Below are positions 1 through 9,991 of a DNA stretch of 30,915 bases, one piece after another. Where the stretch lies: contig DATKYV010000117.1 of the NCBI GenBank assembly GCA_035528275.1, positions 1 to 30,915 on the forward strand, given 5' to 3'. The translations under genes and the position numbers were made by a program. Source of the stretch: DATKYV01 sp035528275 (GTDB taxonomy: Bacteria > Acidobacteriota > Terriglobia > UBA7540). The stretch's first letter is position 1. The number at the start of each line of letters is the position of its first letter. Below the pieces are notes generated by a model that was not told where the DNA came from, searched no databases, and saw nothing but the letters and a program-made list of their open reading frames with translations.

Positions 1-2250
1 CTCGCCGGCACCGTACCCGTGATTTATGATCCGGAAACCGGCCTCGCTGGCGCGCCGGCAGCCTTCGAGGGCAATCGAATTCCGGAGGCGAGGCTCAATT
101 CCGCCGCCTTGGGCTTGCTGCAATACATCCCCGAACCGAACCTGCCGGGCGCCGTGCAGAATTTCCGCCTTCAGGAAGCGCTGCCGAATGCCAGCGACCG
201 CATGATGGGCCGCATCGGTCATCAGATTTCCGATAAGGACAGTCTGAGCGTTTTCTACTTCTTTAACTCTTTACGCAGCCGATCAGTGTCGAGTTTCCCG
301 GCGCTGACCCGGACCACCTCGGTGCGCAGTCAGAATCTGAATCTCCAGGAAACCCACACCTTCAACCCGCAGCTCGTGAACACGCTGCTCGTGAATTTCA
401 ATCGTCAACGCACCGCAACCCTGAACCCCTTTGCCTATGGGCGGGACATCTCCGGCGAATTGGGGATTCAAGGCACTTCGCAGGACCCGCGCGATTGGGG
501 CCTGCCCATTATCAGTTTCACGAATTTCTCGGGTCTGAACGACGTGATCCCATCGCTGGTCCGCAACCAAACCCTCCGCGCCGTCGACTCCTTGGTCATC
601 ACGCGCGGCAAACACACCCTGCGCCTGGGAGGGGAAGTGCGCAGGGTCGAGCTGAATACCCTCACCGATCCCGATGCCCGCGGCACGTTTACTTTCAGCG
701 GCTTTACCACCAGCGGATTCGCGGCGGATGGTTTCCCCGTTGAAGGCACAGGGTTCGATCTCGCGGATTTTCTGCTCGGTTTGCCGCAAGCGACCTCAGT
801 GCGCTTCGGAACCAGCAGCAATTACTTTCGCTCCTGGGTTTACTCCGGTTTCGCGCAGGACGACTGGCGACTGAGCACGCGCCTGACATTGAACCTGGGT
901 TTGAGGTATGAGTATTTTCAGCCGTTCACCGAGCTTTACGGACACCTCTCGAACCTCACTTTGGGCGAGGGCTACTCTTCGGCCGAAGTGGTGACGGCAC
1001 AGGCCGCAGGCCCTTACCCGAACTCTCTGATTGGTCCCGACGGGAACAATATTGCGCCGCGAGTGGGGGTGGCGTTCCGGCCCTGGATCAGCCGACGCCT
1101 CGTCTTCCGTGCCGGCTACGGAATATTCTTTGATAGCTCGATCTTCCCGAGATTGGTGCCCAACCTCGCCAATCAACCGCCTTTCGCCCAGGCTTCCACG
1201 CTGCTCACCTCTCCGGATCGCGTATTGACACTCCAGGAAGGATTCCCCGAGATCGATCCCACCGTGGCGCGAAATACCTACGCCGTTGACCCGAATTTCC
1301 GGACTCCTTACGGGCAGACCTGGAATTTCACCGTCGAAGACGAGATTGCCCGCGACCTTGTCTTCTCCGCCGGGTACGTCGGGACGAAGGGTACGAAGCT
1401 GGACTTGCTCCTCCTGCCGAATCGCGCCGCGCCGGGCACGCCACTCACCACCCAGGACCGTCTGGCGATTGAGAACGCCCTGCAGTTCACCTATGAGACC
1501 TCGGGCGCTGCGTCCATCTACCACGGATTGCAGGTGGGCCTGCGCCGGCAGTTTCACGGCGGCTTTTCGATGAGCGGCGACTATGTTTTTTCCAAGTCGA
1601 TTGACGATGCGGCGAGTGTGGGCGGAGCGGGGCGAACCGTCGCCCAAAACCACCTCGACCTGGCAGCCGAGCGCGGCCTTTCGGTTTTCGATGTGCGTCA
1701 CCGGCTGACCCTCAACCACATGTATGAGCTGCCGTTCGGTGACCGGCAACCCTTTCTGAATCACGGGGGGGCGCTGGGCAAAATCCTGGGCAACTGGCAG
1801 ATCAGCGGCAGGGCAACGCTGCAATCCGGCACTCCCTTCACCGTCCGGGTACTCGGCAACGCCAGCAACAACAGCGGGACGGGCGCAAGTTTCTCCGAGC
1901 GCGCCGACGCCACGGGATTGCCCGTCGGGCTGCCGGCGGCGGAGCGGACGACGATCAGCTACTTCAACACCGCGGCCTTTGCGCTTCCCGCCCCCGGCGA
2001 GTTTGGCGACGCTGGGCGCAACACGATTCCCGGCCCGCGAAGGATTGTCTTCAATATGTCGCTCGGCAGGCGGGTGACCTTTTCGCAGGAAAAGGGAATC
2101 CGGGGCGACTTCCGCGTCGAAGCGAACAACATCTTCAATACGCCCAGCTTCAGCGGCCTGGCGACCGTCGTCAACGCCACGGATTTCGGCCGCGTGACGA
2201 GCGTCCGTGAAATGCGCAGCCTGGAATTCTCGCTGCGCCTGAGATTCTGA
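1..2250 (+). CDS. TonB-dependent receptor, Oar-like (5' truncated by window)
   Basis: Outer-membrane beta-barrel receptor, probably for energised uptake of a large ligand; the ligand cannot be read from the sequence. The frame is open from base 1, so the gene begins upstream of the window; a GTG at 19 is only an internal codon. About 749 residues are visible: the end of the plug, then a long barrel. The segment DRMMGRIGHQISDKDSLSVF is typical of acidobacterial Oar-like receptors. Alternating aromatic/polar strands such as LTLNLGLRYEYF and VFSAGYVGTKGTKL follow, and the protein ends in LRLRF, the terminal aromatic residue expected for BAM-assembled barrels. The N-terminal carboxypeptidase-regulatory domain usual in this group lies outside the window. 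The next gene starts one base after the stop, which suggests translational coupling. Family certain, substrate unknown. Confidence 0.93.
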   Translation, partial: LAGTVPVIYDPETGLAGAPAAFEGNRIPEARLNSAALGLLQYIPEPNLPGAVQNFRLQEALPNASDRMMGRIGHQISDKDSLSVFYFFNSLRSRSVSSFPALTRTTSVRSQNLNLQETHTFNPQLVNTLLVNFNRQRTATLNPFAYGRDISGELGIQGTSQDPRDWGLPIISFTNFSGLNDVIPSLVRNQTLRAVDSLVITRGKHTLRLGGEVRRVELNTLTDPDARGTFTFSGFTTSGFAADGFPVEGTGFDLADFLLGLPQATSVRFGTSSNYFRSWVYSGFAQDDWRLSTRLTLNLGLRYEYFQPFTELYGHLSNLTLGEGYSSAEVVTAQAAGPYPNSLIGPDGNNIAPRVGVAFRPWISRRLVFRAGYGIFFDSSIFPRLVPNLANQPPFAQASTLLTSPDRVLTLQEGFPEIDPTVARNTYAVDPNFRTPYGQTWNFTVEDEIARDLVFSAGYVGTKGTKLDLLLLPNRAAPGTPLTTQDRLAIENALQFTYETSGAASIYHGLQVGLRRQFHGGFSMSGDYVFSKSIDDAASVGGAGRTVAQNHLDLAAERGLSVFDVRHRLTLNHMYELPFGDRQPFLNHGGALGKILGNWQISGRATLQSGTPFTVRVLGNASNNSGTGASFSERADATGLPVGLPAAERTTISYFNTAAFALPAPGEFGDAGRNTIPGPRRIVFNMSLGRRVTFSQEKGIRGDFRVEANNIFNTPSFSGLATVVNATDFGRVTSVREMRSLEFSLRLRF

Positions 2251-2251
2251 G

Positions 2252-4561
2252 ATGCGATTTTTCCGAGCGTTCACACCAAAGCGAGCCCGAGCGTCGAGCC
2301 GTCGATCGGTTGCCAGGGCGGCGGCCGGCCTCGTGTTCCTCTGCGCCGCGGCCGTGGCGGGCTACTCCATGCAGAGCGGTCGCGAAGGCGAGAGCCCTCA
2401 ACCGCAGCAGGCTCCCCGGCCGATGACCGGCTGGTCGAACCAGCAGGCCGCCGGGGCAATCATTCGGAGTCAGACAAATGTTGTGCTGGTGGACGTGCGG
2501 GTGTGGGACAAGAGCGGCCGCGCAGTTTCCGACTTGAAGCAGGAAGATTTTCGCGTGTTTGATGACGGCAAGTTGCAGAAGATCACCTCCTTCAGCCTGG
2601 AGAATGTGGAGCGGCTGGCGGTGGCAAGCGGCGAGATCGTCCCGCCGCCCACCCTCGATCTCGGCAGACTTCCCTCCGGCGTCACTCCCCTCGAGGCGCT
2701 GCAGGATCACCGGCTGATGGTGTTCTTCTTCGACATGACCTCCATTCACGCCGAAGATCTGATGCGCGCCGTCAACGGGGCCGCCGATTTCGTGCACTCG
2801 CGGATGACGCCCGCCGACCTCGTCGCCATCGTGACCTACACTTCCAGTCTGCGCGTCCTCCAGGATTTCACCAACGACCGCGACGCGCTGGACCGTATCC
2901 TCAAGGGCATCCGAACCGGCGAGTCCGCATCGCTCAGCGTGGCGGGCACGGAAGGCGAGGCCGGCACGACGAACGCTGCCGGGGATGAAGTGGTCACCCA
3001 GGATGTCTCCGCGGCGTTCACGCCGGACGAAACCGAATTCAATATCTTCAATACGGACGAAAAGCTCGCCGCCATCGAATCCCTGGCGCGAATGCTGCGC
3101 GATGTCCCGGGACGGAAGTCGGTGATTCACTTTACCAGCGGCGTGGAACGCACGGGCATCGAAAACCAGGCGCAGTTGCGGGCCACCGTGGACGCGGCCA
3201 ACCGGGCAAACGTTTCGCTCTACACGCTCGACGCTCGCGGGCTGGCGGCCCTGCCGCCCGGCGGCGACGCGTCCGCCGCCAGCCCCACGGGGACGGCGCT
3301 CTATACGGGGCAGGCGGTTCGTTCCCAGTTCTCTTCACTTCAAGGGAGCCGTGAGACCCTGGCCACGCTGGCCACGGATACCGGAGGGAGGTCCTTCTTC
3401 GATCTGAATGATTTCGCGCCCGCCTTCCGCGAAGTTCAAGAAGAGAACTCCAGCTACTACCTCCTGGGCTACACGCCGTCGAACACCCGCTCCGACGGGC
3501 GATATCGGCGCATTCGTGTGGAATTGAACCGCCCGGACCTGAAGGTGAGAGCGCGTCCGGGGTACTACGCTCCGAAGGACTTTCGCCAGTTCACGCGCGA
3601 GGACAAGGAACTGCAGCTTCAGCAGGCCATGGACCTGGACACCCCGTTTGTGGACCTGCCAATGGCGGTTGAAGCCTCCTATTTTCTCCGGCCCGACAAG
3701 AGATATTACGTTGTGCTCGCCGCCAAGATTCCCGGCTCGGCGCTTTCCTTTCTGAGGAAGTCAAACACGCATCAGACCGAGTTTGATTTCGCCTGGCGGG
3801 CCAGCGACGCCTCCGGGCGAACCGTCGCTTCGCTTCGCGACACGCTGCCGGTGAAGCTGAGCGAGGCGGATTACGAGCAAGTGATGAGCGGCACCATCCT
3901 TTATGAGGGCGGGATGGAGATGGAGCCGGGAAAATACACCCTCAAAGTTGTGGTGCGGGAAAACCAGAGCGGAACACTGGGAACATTCGAGCAGCCGATG
4001 GTCCTGCCCGCGGTCGGCGATGCGAACCTGACGCTAAGCTCGGTGATCGTGTCGAACCAGATGCGAGGGGCGTTGGAAAACCCCGGAACCGAAAAACCAA
4101 AGAAAGAAAAAGAAAAGGCGGAAGAAAACCCCCTGCGGGTGGGCACCCAATCGATTCTCCCCAGTGTCACGCGTGTCTTCCGCACCAGCCAAACCCTTTA
4201 CGTGTATCTGGAATCCTACTCGGGCAAGGCGGCTTCGCGGGGAGGCGGGAGGAGCGGCGAGCAAGCGAGCGCCGCCCAGCCTGCGGCCCCGGTCTTTCCA
4301 CCCTCCGTGGCGTTGGTGTTCTTTCGTGGCGGTGTGAAGATTTCCGAGGCCGGACCGTTCGCCGGCAAGGCGGAAGCGTCCTCGCAGAACAAGACGACGT
4401 ATCTGGTGGAGATCCCCTTGGGAAAATTTCCGCCCGGCCGCTACTGGATGCAAGTGAACGTGCTCGACCCCGCTGCCGAGCGCGCCGCCTTCGCGCGCCT
4501 GCCGCTGGCCATCATGAAGCCGCCTGCAAGTCCGCCTGTCCAGGTTGCGCCGGGCGAGTGA
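2252..4561 (+). CDS. VWA domain-containing protein, acidobacterial VWFA-related type
   Basis: 769-residue exported protein. The N-terminus is Arg-rich followed by a hydrophobic stretch at about residues 21-38, a signal peptide or anchor. Residues 72-116 (VVLVDVRVWDKSGRAVSDLK...FRVFDDG) form the small beta domain that precedes the VWA domain in the acidobacterial VWFA-related family. The VWA domain follows at about 153-390, starting at RLMVFFFDMTS; the metal-site motif is D161-M-T-S, not a canonical DxSxS, so metal binding is uncertain. The C-terminal half (about 440-769) is beta-rich with a Lys/Glu-rich stretch near 615. These proteins are very often encoded beside Oar-like receptors, as here, but their role is not established; a surface or periplasmic adhesion/scaffold role is inferred. 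The ATG is one base past the receptor stop. Confidence 0.88.
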   Translation: MRFFRAFTPKRARASSRRSVARAAAGLVFLCAAAVAGYSMQSGREGESPQPQQAPRPMTGWSNQQAAGAIIRSQTNVVLVDVRVWDKSGRAVSDLKQEDFRVFDDGKLQKITSFSLENVERLAVASGEIVPPPTLDLGRLPSGVTPLEALQDHRLMVFFFDMTSIHAEDLMRAVNGAADFVHSRMTPADLVAIVTYTSSLRVLQDFTNDRDALDRILKGIRTGESASLSVAGTEGEAGTTNAAGDEVVTQDVSAAFTPDETEFNIFNTDEKLAAIESLARMLRDVPGRKSVIHFTSGVERTGIENQAQLRATVDAANRANVSLYTLDARGLAALPPGGDASAASPTGTALYTGQAVRSQFSSLQGSRETLATLATDTGGRSFFDLNDFAPAFREVQEENSSYYLLGYTPSNTRSDGRYRRIRVELNRPDLKVRARPGYYAPKDFRQFTREDKELQLQQAMDLDTPFVDLPMAVEASYFLRPDKRYYVVLAAKIPGSALSFLRKSNTHQTEFDFAWRASDASGRTVASLRDTLPVKLSEADYEQVMSGTILYEGGMEMEPGKYTLKVVVRENQSGTLGTFEQPMVLPAVGDANLTLSSVIVSNQMRGALENPGTEKPKKEKEKAEENPLRVGTQSILPSVTRVFRTSQTLYVYLESYSGKAASRGGGRSGEQASAAQPAAPVFPPSVALVFFRGGVKISEAGPFAGKAEASSQNKTTYLVEIPLGKFPPGRYWMQVNVLDPAAERAAFARLPLAIMKPPASPPVQVAPGE

Positions 4562-4616
4562 GAGTCCAAACCGTCCGCGGTGAAACTTGGAATGAAGTCC
4601 GGTTGATCGTCGCTTC

Positions 4617-4632
4617 CCGGAGCGTTCTCCGG
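4617..4632. terminator. Possible hairpin between convergent genes
   Basis: A 6-bp perfect stem (CCGGAG / CTCCGG) with a CGTT loop lies in the 79-bp gap between the converging VWA and glycosyltransferase genes. No T-run follows on either strand, so it is at best a weak or Rho-assisted terminator. Confidence 0.3.
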
Positions 4633-4640
4633 CTTCAAGC

Positions 4641-6365
4641 CTATTTCGTTTCCCGTCCAGCTTCTCGCGTCGCCTGCCTTTCGTAGATTCTCACCCACTG
4701 CCCGCGCCGCTCGAATTGTTGAAGGAGTGTCAGCCCGAATCGCCGCTTCAGGTCCGCTTCGTCGGCCTGCGGTGCGTAGTCGAAATATCGCTTCTGGATT
4801 GCCAGGAACGCGGGGAAACGTTTCAGCAAGTTGTCGGGCGGCTCCCACTTCCGCGAGTAGAGATAGAGGAGCTCAAACGAGTCCGGGGCAACCCGACGGA
4901 AATCATCAGGCGTGAACCCTTCGATGCGGACCACGCTCATGGGCTCGCGCACGTAGCCGAGAAACGGGCGCTTCAACTCATCCGACGCGGGCCAGGCGGT
5001 GAGGATGCGCGGCTCGCCGGGTTGGTTTTCGAGAAAGCGCGCGGCGCTCTGATGGAGGCGGATGAAATCGGTGTAAGAGAGATTGTCTTCATAAGGGAAA
5101 GGATAGGGAGGATTGATGAATGACGCGGCGACGAAGCACCCTGCGGCCACTCCGCAGACCGTGCGCGCCGCCGTCTTCGGGAGTCTCCAGATCAACACCA
5201 CCGCCGTCACAAAGAAGAGCGGAAATATGGGGAGCAAATAGCGCGGCAGAATCGCGCCACCCACCACGCTGAGCATCAGGATGCAGGCCGCGCCCAAACC
5301 AATCGCCAGAAAGATGAAATCGCGCAGGGATTTTGCCTTCCACTCGACTCGGCTGCCCGTTTGCTTGGATTGGGTTTCCGATTCCTCAGGTTTCCCTTTA
5401 TCGAATCTCCGTGTCTCTGTGCCTCTGTGGCCTGCCTTTCGGGAATGTTGCCACCAGATGCCGACTCCCGCGCCCAGAACCATCAACCAATTGAAGCCGC
5501 CCACAAAGACTTCATAAAGCCGCCGCATGAGCGACCAGAAGATTCGGCCGGGACCGAGCGTCGAGAACAAGTTGTATTGCAAGTATTCGGTGTTGCCCGT
5601 CCAGTACCCGGTCCTGTGGTGGTAGTAGAGTGTCCAGGCCGCCAGCGGCACGAGCGGGAAGAACATCGCAATCCAACACAGGGCCGGGGCTTGCTCCGGC
5701 CCTGTGGAGTGCGGAAGCTCTGCTTCCGCTTTTTCGGCCAGAGCTTGCTCCGGCTCCGGAAAAGCGGCGCCAAGGCGCCGCACTCCAAAGTGCGTTGCGC
5801 CTCCAGACCCTTGCCACCATGCCCACACCCACGCCACAGGCAACAGCACCACCGCCGTCTCTTTGGTCAGGACGGCGAGCGACGCGGCGAGCGCGAATAT
5901 TGCCATGCGACGACCGAGCAGCGCCAGAACCGCCAAAACCGTGAAAAGTCCAGCGGCCAGGTCCAGGTATACGAGCGAGCTCTGCGCGAAGAACATCGGC
6001 GAGATCGCCAGCAGCGCCGCGCTCCACGCTGCGGGCTCGCGCCTCGTGACGCGGCGCGCCAGCGAATAGGTGGCGACGACAGTCCCCGCCGCCACCAGGA
6101 CCATCGCCACGCGGGTGACCAGTGGCGAGAACCCGAACACCCGCCACAAAAGACCCAGGTAAATCATCAACAGCGGTGTATGCCCGGTGGGCAGAGTGCT
6201 CTCGGGTATCAGCAGCCAGGAGCGCGAGAAATCCAGCGCCGCGGGGATGTAGTAGCCGGCTTCATCCCAGAAGTAGGGTAGGCGCAGGCACGACACATGC
6301 AACAAAACCAAGGCTGAGAGAACTGCTCCGAACGTGGCGCTGCGGCGAATCAGGGACCTCACCAT
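4641..6365 (-). CDS. ArnT/PMT-like glycosyltransferase (GT39 family) membrane protein
   Basis: 574-residue polytopic membrane protein. It probably transfers a sugar from a polyprenyl-phosphate donor to an acceptor outside the cytoplasmic membrane; donor and acceptor are unknown. The first transmembrane helix (about 12-28) is followed by YFWDEAGYY, with D34-E35 in the first extracytoplasmic loop, the acidic signature of the GT39/GT-C fold. Many hydrophobic helices follow, then a soluble C-terminal part (about 415-574). The loop at about 193-226 and the loop at about 312-320 are low-complexity and derive from repeat elements inserted in frame (5705-5787 and 5407-5430). The start is ATG at 6365; the gene is monocistronic and convergent with the VWA gene. 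A generic 'glycosyltransferase family 39 protein' is the safest name. Confidence 0.87.
   Translation of the reverse strand: MVRSLIRRSATFGAVLSALVLLHVSCLRLPYFWDEAGYYIPAALDFSRSWLLIPESTLPTGHTPLLMIYLGLLWRVFGFSPLVTRVAMVLVAAGTVVATYSLARRVTRREPAAWSAALLAISPMFFAQSSLVYLDLAAGLFTVLAVLALLGRRMAIFALAASLAVLTKETAVVLLPVAWVWAWWQGSGGATHFGVRRLGAAFPEPEQALAEKAEAELPHSTGPEQAPALCWIAMFFPLVPLAAWTLYYHHRTGYWTGNTEYLQYNLFSTLGPGRIFWSLMRRLYEVFVGGFNWLMVLGAGVGIWWQHSRKAGHRGTETRRFDKGKPEESETQSKQTGSRVEWKAKSLRDFIFLAIGLGAACILMLSVVGGAILPRYLLPIFPLFFVTAVVLIWRLPKTAARTVCGVAAGCFVAASFINPPYPFPYEDNLSYTDFIRLHQSAARFLENQPGEPRILTAWPASDELKRPFLGYVREPMSVVRIEGFTPDDFRRVAPDSFELLYLYSRKWEPPDNLLKRFPAFLAIQKRYFDYAPQADEADLKRRFGLTLLQQFERRGQWVRIYERQATREAGRETK
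5407..5430. repeat. Period-8 CTCTGTG repeat inside the glycosyltransferase gene
   Basis: Three near-identical 8-base units (CTCCGTGT, CTCTGTGC, CTCTGTGG) occur in a row. On the coding (minus) strand they read as the peptide GHRGTETRR. This CACAGAG-type repeat is familiar as an interspersed intergenic element in several bacterial phyla, and here it sits within a coding frame, in a polar loop of the membrane protein. Confidence 0.55.
5681..5787. repeat. Compound palindromic (REP-like) element inside the glycosyltransferase gene
   Basis: Nested inverted repeats are packed into about 105 bases: GGGCCGG/CCGGCCC (5681-5687/5696-5702), GCGGAAGC/GCTTCCGC (5711-5718/5722-5729), GCGGCGCC/GGCGCCGC (5764-5771/5774-5781), and an outer pair TGGAGTGCGG/CCGCACTCCA (5705-5714/5778-5787). 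The outer pair bounds the block like the termini of a small mobile palindromic unit. It stays in frame and encodes an Ala/Glu/Pro-rich loop (about residues 193-229) between two membrane helices. Confidence 0.65.
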
Positions 6366-6451
6366 GGCCTAACTCTAGCAGAGCTTCGGTCGATCAGGGG
6401 AGATTGAAGGTCGCTGCGACGGGGCTTGGCCCCATGCCCTATAATGGGTCA

Positions 6452-6488
6452 GCGCGAAAGTGGCGGAATTGGCAGACGCGCCAGACTT
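6452..6488 (+). repeat. 37-bp direct repeat, left copy (tRNA-Leu 5' half)
   Basis: Identical base for base to 7262-7298. The pair is 810 bp apart and brackets the YgiT/DUF4258 gene pair. Identity stops inside the anticodon loop. A TATAAT hexamer lies at the same distance before both copies although the surrounding upstream bases differ. Confidence 0.9.
6454..6488 (+). pseudogene. Truncated tRNA-Leu (5' half only)
   Basis: Acceptor 5' strand GCGAAAG, the D-arm and the 5' side of the anticodon stem (CCAGA) match the intact tRNA-Leu at 7264-7348 exactly. After CCAGACTT the sequence diverges, with no variable arm, T-arm, acceptor 3' strand or CCA. A TATAAT -10 at 6440-6445 is retained, so the fragment may still be transcribed, but it cannot form a tRNA. 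Confidence 0.85.
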
Positions 6489-6511
6489 GTGATTAGGGCA
6501 GACTTGGGAGT

Positions 6512-6760
6512 TTAGGGGAATGACTTCTCAGGGATATTCAGGTAGCAATCGGGCGCTTCGCGATTTTCCTCAATCGCGAAGAATCGGCGCTCGATCTCCT
6601 TTAGGACCGGAGCGGCGTAATAGATCGCCCCACAATTCAGGCAGATTTCCACGGGCGTGTTTGGCACAAGCAAGTATTTGCCGGCGTGGCTGTAAAGATA
6701 CTTGATCCGCCGTTCTTCGTAGCGGTCACTGCCACAAGTATTGCATTGCACCTCGCGCAT
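6512..6760 (-). CDS. YgiT-type (MqsA-like) zinc-finger protein, probable antitoxin
   Basis: 82-residue protein with two CxxC pairs, C6-x2-C9 and C40-x2-C43, each followed by Gly. This is the YgiT-type zinc finger seen at the N-terminus of MqsA antitoxins; here it is a stand-alone finger without the HTH that full-length MqsA carries. The start is taken as ATG at 6760 because a GGAGG (6766-6770 on the reverse strand) lies five bases upstream. A TTG at 6772 would overlap that site and the previous gene. The gene starts one base after the stop of the DUF4258 gene, so the two are certainly cotranscribed. Zinc binding is a family property. The antitoxin role is inferred from pairing with DUF4258, a common partner. 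Confidence 0.82.
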   Translation of the reverse strand: MREVQCNTCGSDRYEERRIKYLYSHAGKYLLVPNTPVEICLNCGAIYYAAPVLKEIERRFFAIEENREAPDCYLNIPEKSFP

Positions 6761-6761
6761 G

Positions 6762-7067
6762 TTAACCTCCAAACCGAGTCCAGGGGTCTTTGAATTTTGG
6801 CGGCCGCGGGCTGTAGACGGTGATCAAAACGATTCTCTCTCCCCGCCAACCGCAGACCACGTGGACCGGTGTCTCCCCACCAAAGCCTACCACAAGACAA
6901 CTCTCTCCGCGACCTTGGTCAGCGTACTGTTCTAAAATCGTGCCATTAAGCAGCGCTTCCTCAATCTGGGCGAAGGTGAGCGAGTCCTCTTGCCGCTCGA
7001 TATCCGCATGCTCAGTGTACACATATTCGTTAAGGCGCACCTTCCGGCGAATTGTCTCGATGTCCAT
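6762..7067 (-). CDS. DUF4258 domain protein, probable toxin partner
   Basis: 101 residues. The N-terminal half has the DUF4258 pattern YTEHADIERQ (His20) followed by an EEALLNGTILEQY helix. The C-terminal half ends in the family's beta hairpin PVHVVCGWRGERIVLITVYSP. DUF4258 proteins are small, resemble RelE/BrnT-fold toxins, and are frequently encoded just upstream of YgiT-type zinc-finger genes, as here. Toxicity or RNase activity is inferred, not shown. No clear Shine-Dalgarno sequence precedes ATG 7067. Both genes lie between the two copies of the 37-bp tRNA-Leu repeat, so they may have arrived as a cassette. Confidence 0.8.
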   Translation of the reverse strand: MDIETIRRKVRLNEYVYTEHADIERQEDSLTFAQIEEALLNGTILEQYADQGRGESCLVVGFGGETPVHVVCGWRGERIVLITVYSPRPPKFKDPWTRFGG

Positions 7068-7249
7068 GGGGAAAAAGCTCTCACGCTTCTATGAAGCAGC
7101 GGGGGTCGGGTCGCACGGCCAACTTTGAACGGTTGATTCTATGGCTCAAACCCTCGAGTCGGCAACTGACTTCCACGGGGATTGTCCAATGCTAAAGCGA
7201 GCATACGACCCCTCGTGCCATTGAGGAGGCGTATTGTTAGTTCCTACCT

Positions 7250-7255
7250 TATAAT
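7250..7255 (+). promoter_or_regulatory. -10 element of tRNA-Leu promoter
   Basis: Perfect TATAAT, eight bases before the tRNA 5' end. No convincing -35 is seen at 16-18 bp. The same hexamer at the same spacing precedes the truncated copy (6440-6445). Confidence 0.5.
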
Positions 7256-7263
7256 GACCGTGC

Positions 7264-7349
<86 letters not shown>

Positions 7350-7381
7350 AGAAAGGCAGAAGGCAGTTACACCTCATCAGG

Positions 7382-7407
7382 GGCCGAAGAAAAAAGGCGC
7401 TTCGGCC
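7382..7407. other. Hairpin between tRNA-Leu and the Gfo/Idh/MocA gene
   Basis: Perfect 8-bp stem GGCCGAAG (7382-7389) / CTTCGGCC (7400-7407) with a 10-base loop rich in A on the plus strand. It lies between the converging tRNA and oxidoreductase genes and might end transcription from either side, but no T-run follows it. Confidence 0.35.
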
Positions 7408-7462
7408 GGCCGAGGTTAAGGACTTTCAAACTCGTCTGCGCAAGCTGTGGCGACGCGGCGAT

Positions 7463-9013
<1,551 letters not shown>

Positions 9014-9115
9014 AGCGTTGACCTCCCTTGGATTCAGCGGTCCGATTCTCGACGGTATCCGTCGGGCCGATTCCAGCCGGCATTCCTCAAGCGCGCTCCA
9101 TTCAAAGCGCCGCAG

Positions 9116-9991
9116 CTACTTGCTCAGCTCCTTGATGTAGATATTCTTGAACTGCACCAGGCTGGGCGGGCCGGTCCATTTCCCATTCTCTTTACTGCCG
9201 TGATGCTGAAGGCCGATGGGGCCCTCTGCCGGAACACCGGGCATCTGGGCGTTGTCGATGACCTTCTTGCCGTTCAAGAGGACGGTTACTCGATCCCCGA
9301 TTAGCGTGATCTCGTAGTGATTCCACTCGCCAACGGGCTTATCGGCCTGGGTGCGCGGCGTGGCGCCGGTGCGGACTTCCGGCGGCTGCTTGGGGTCCAT
9401 GCGGTATCCGTACATCTCCCCGGAACCGATGGGCCAGCACCAGATGTTGATCTGGCTCTTGCCCTGGCCGCGCAGCAGGATTCCGGAGTCCGAGTCCGGC
9501 AGCGACATTCTCATTTCCTTGCCCTGGATATCGTGGGCGTGCGTGCCGTCGGGAAGAATATAGGGGACGTCGGGGTTGATGTAGGGCGTCTCCTTGATGC
9601 GCCAGTCCACCTGCAGGACGAAGTCGCCGTAGGCGCGATCGGTCCAGAGGCTCTTGTCGCCTTTGGCTTCGCTCTCGGCATCGTAGTCGAAGACTCCGCC
9701 GATGACTTTCCAGTGTCCTCCATCGCCCTCCGGCACCTTCCAGCCGGAGAAATCTTTCCCGTTGAAGAGCGAGACATAGCCCTGCGGGGCCGCGTTATCG
9801 GCGGCGCGCGCCGCGGGCAGCAACCCAATCGCCGAAAGGCATCCGGCCAAAACGCCGGCGAGGAGCCAACGCGCCCCTTCCCAGCCGCGTCGGGAATTCG
9901 GGATGTTGGACCCCGCAAATCCTCGGATGCGAAGCGCGATGTGATCCAAGAGTGCAAGCTTGCTTCTGATGATCGTCTGAAGATCCTCCAT
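9116..9991 (-). CDS. DUF1080 (3-keto-disaccharide hydrolase-like) exported protein
   Basis: 291 residues from the chosen start. The family core runs from SLFNGKDFSGWKVPEGDGGH to the C-terminus: a concanavalin-like beta sandwich with WRIKET, DSGILLRGQ and GEWNHYEITLIGDRVTVLLNG, all DUF1080 hallmarks. The start ATG 9991 is preceded by AGGAGT at five bases. An upstream in-frame ATG at 10084 adds 31 residues without signal features and without a binding site. The N-terminal region is unusually long, with the hydrophobic segment at about residues 38-56 ending AARA-AD, a plausible signal peptidase I site; LAGC inside it also resembles a lipobox. Members are linked to hydrolysis of 3-keto-glycosides. 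The Gfo/Idh/MocA gene follows 102 bp downstream, probably in the same transcript. Confidence 0.87.
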   Translation of the reverse strand: MEDLQTIIRSKLALLDHIALRIRGFAGSNIPNSRRGWEGARWLLAGVLAGCLSAIGLLPAARAADNAAPQGYVSLFNGKDFSGWKVPEGDGGHWKVIGGVFDYDAESEAKGDKSLWTDRAYGDFVLQVDWRIKETPYINPDVPYILPDGTHAHDIQGKEMRMSLPDSDSGILLRGQGKSQINIWCWPIGSGEMYGYRMDPKQPPEVRTGATPRTQADKPVGEWNHYEITLIGDRVTVLLNGKKVIDNAQMPGVPAEGPIGLQHHGSKENGKWTGPPSLVQFKNIYIKELSK

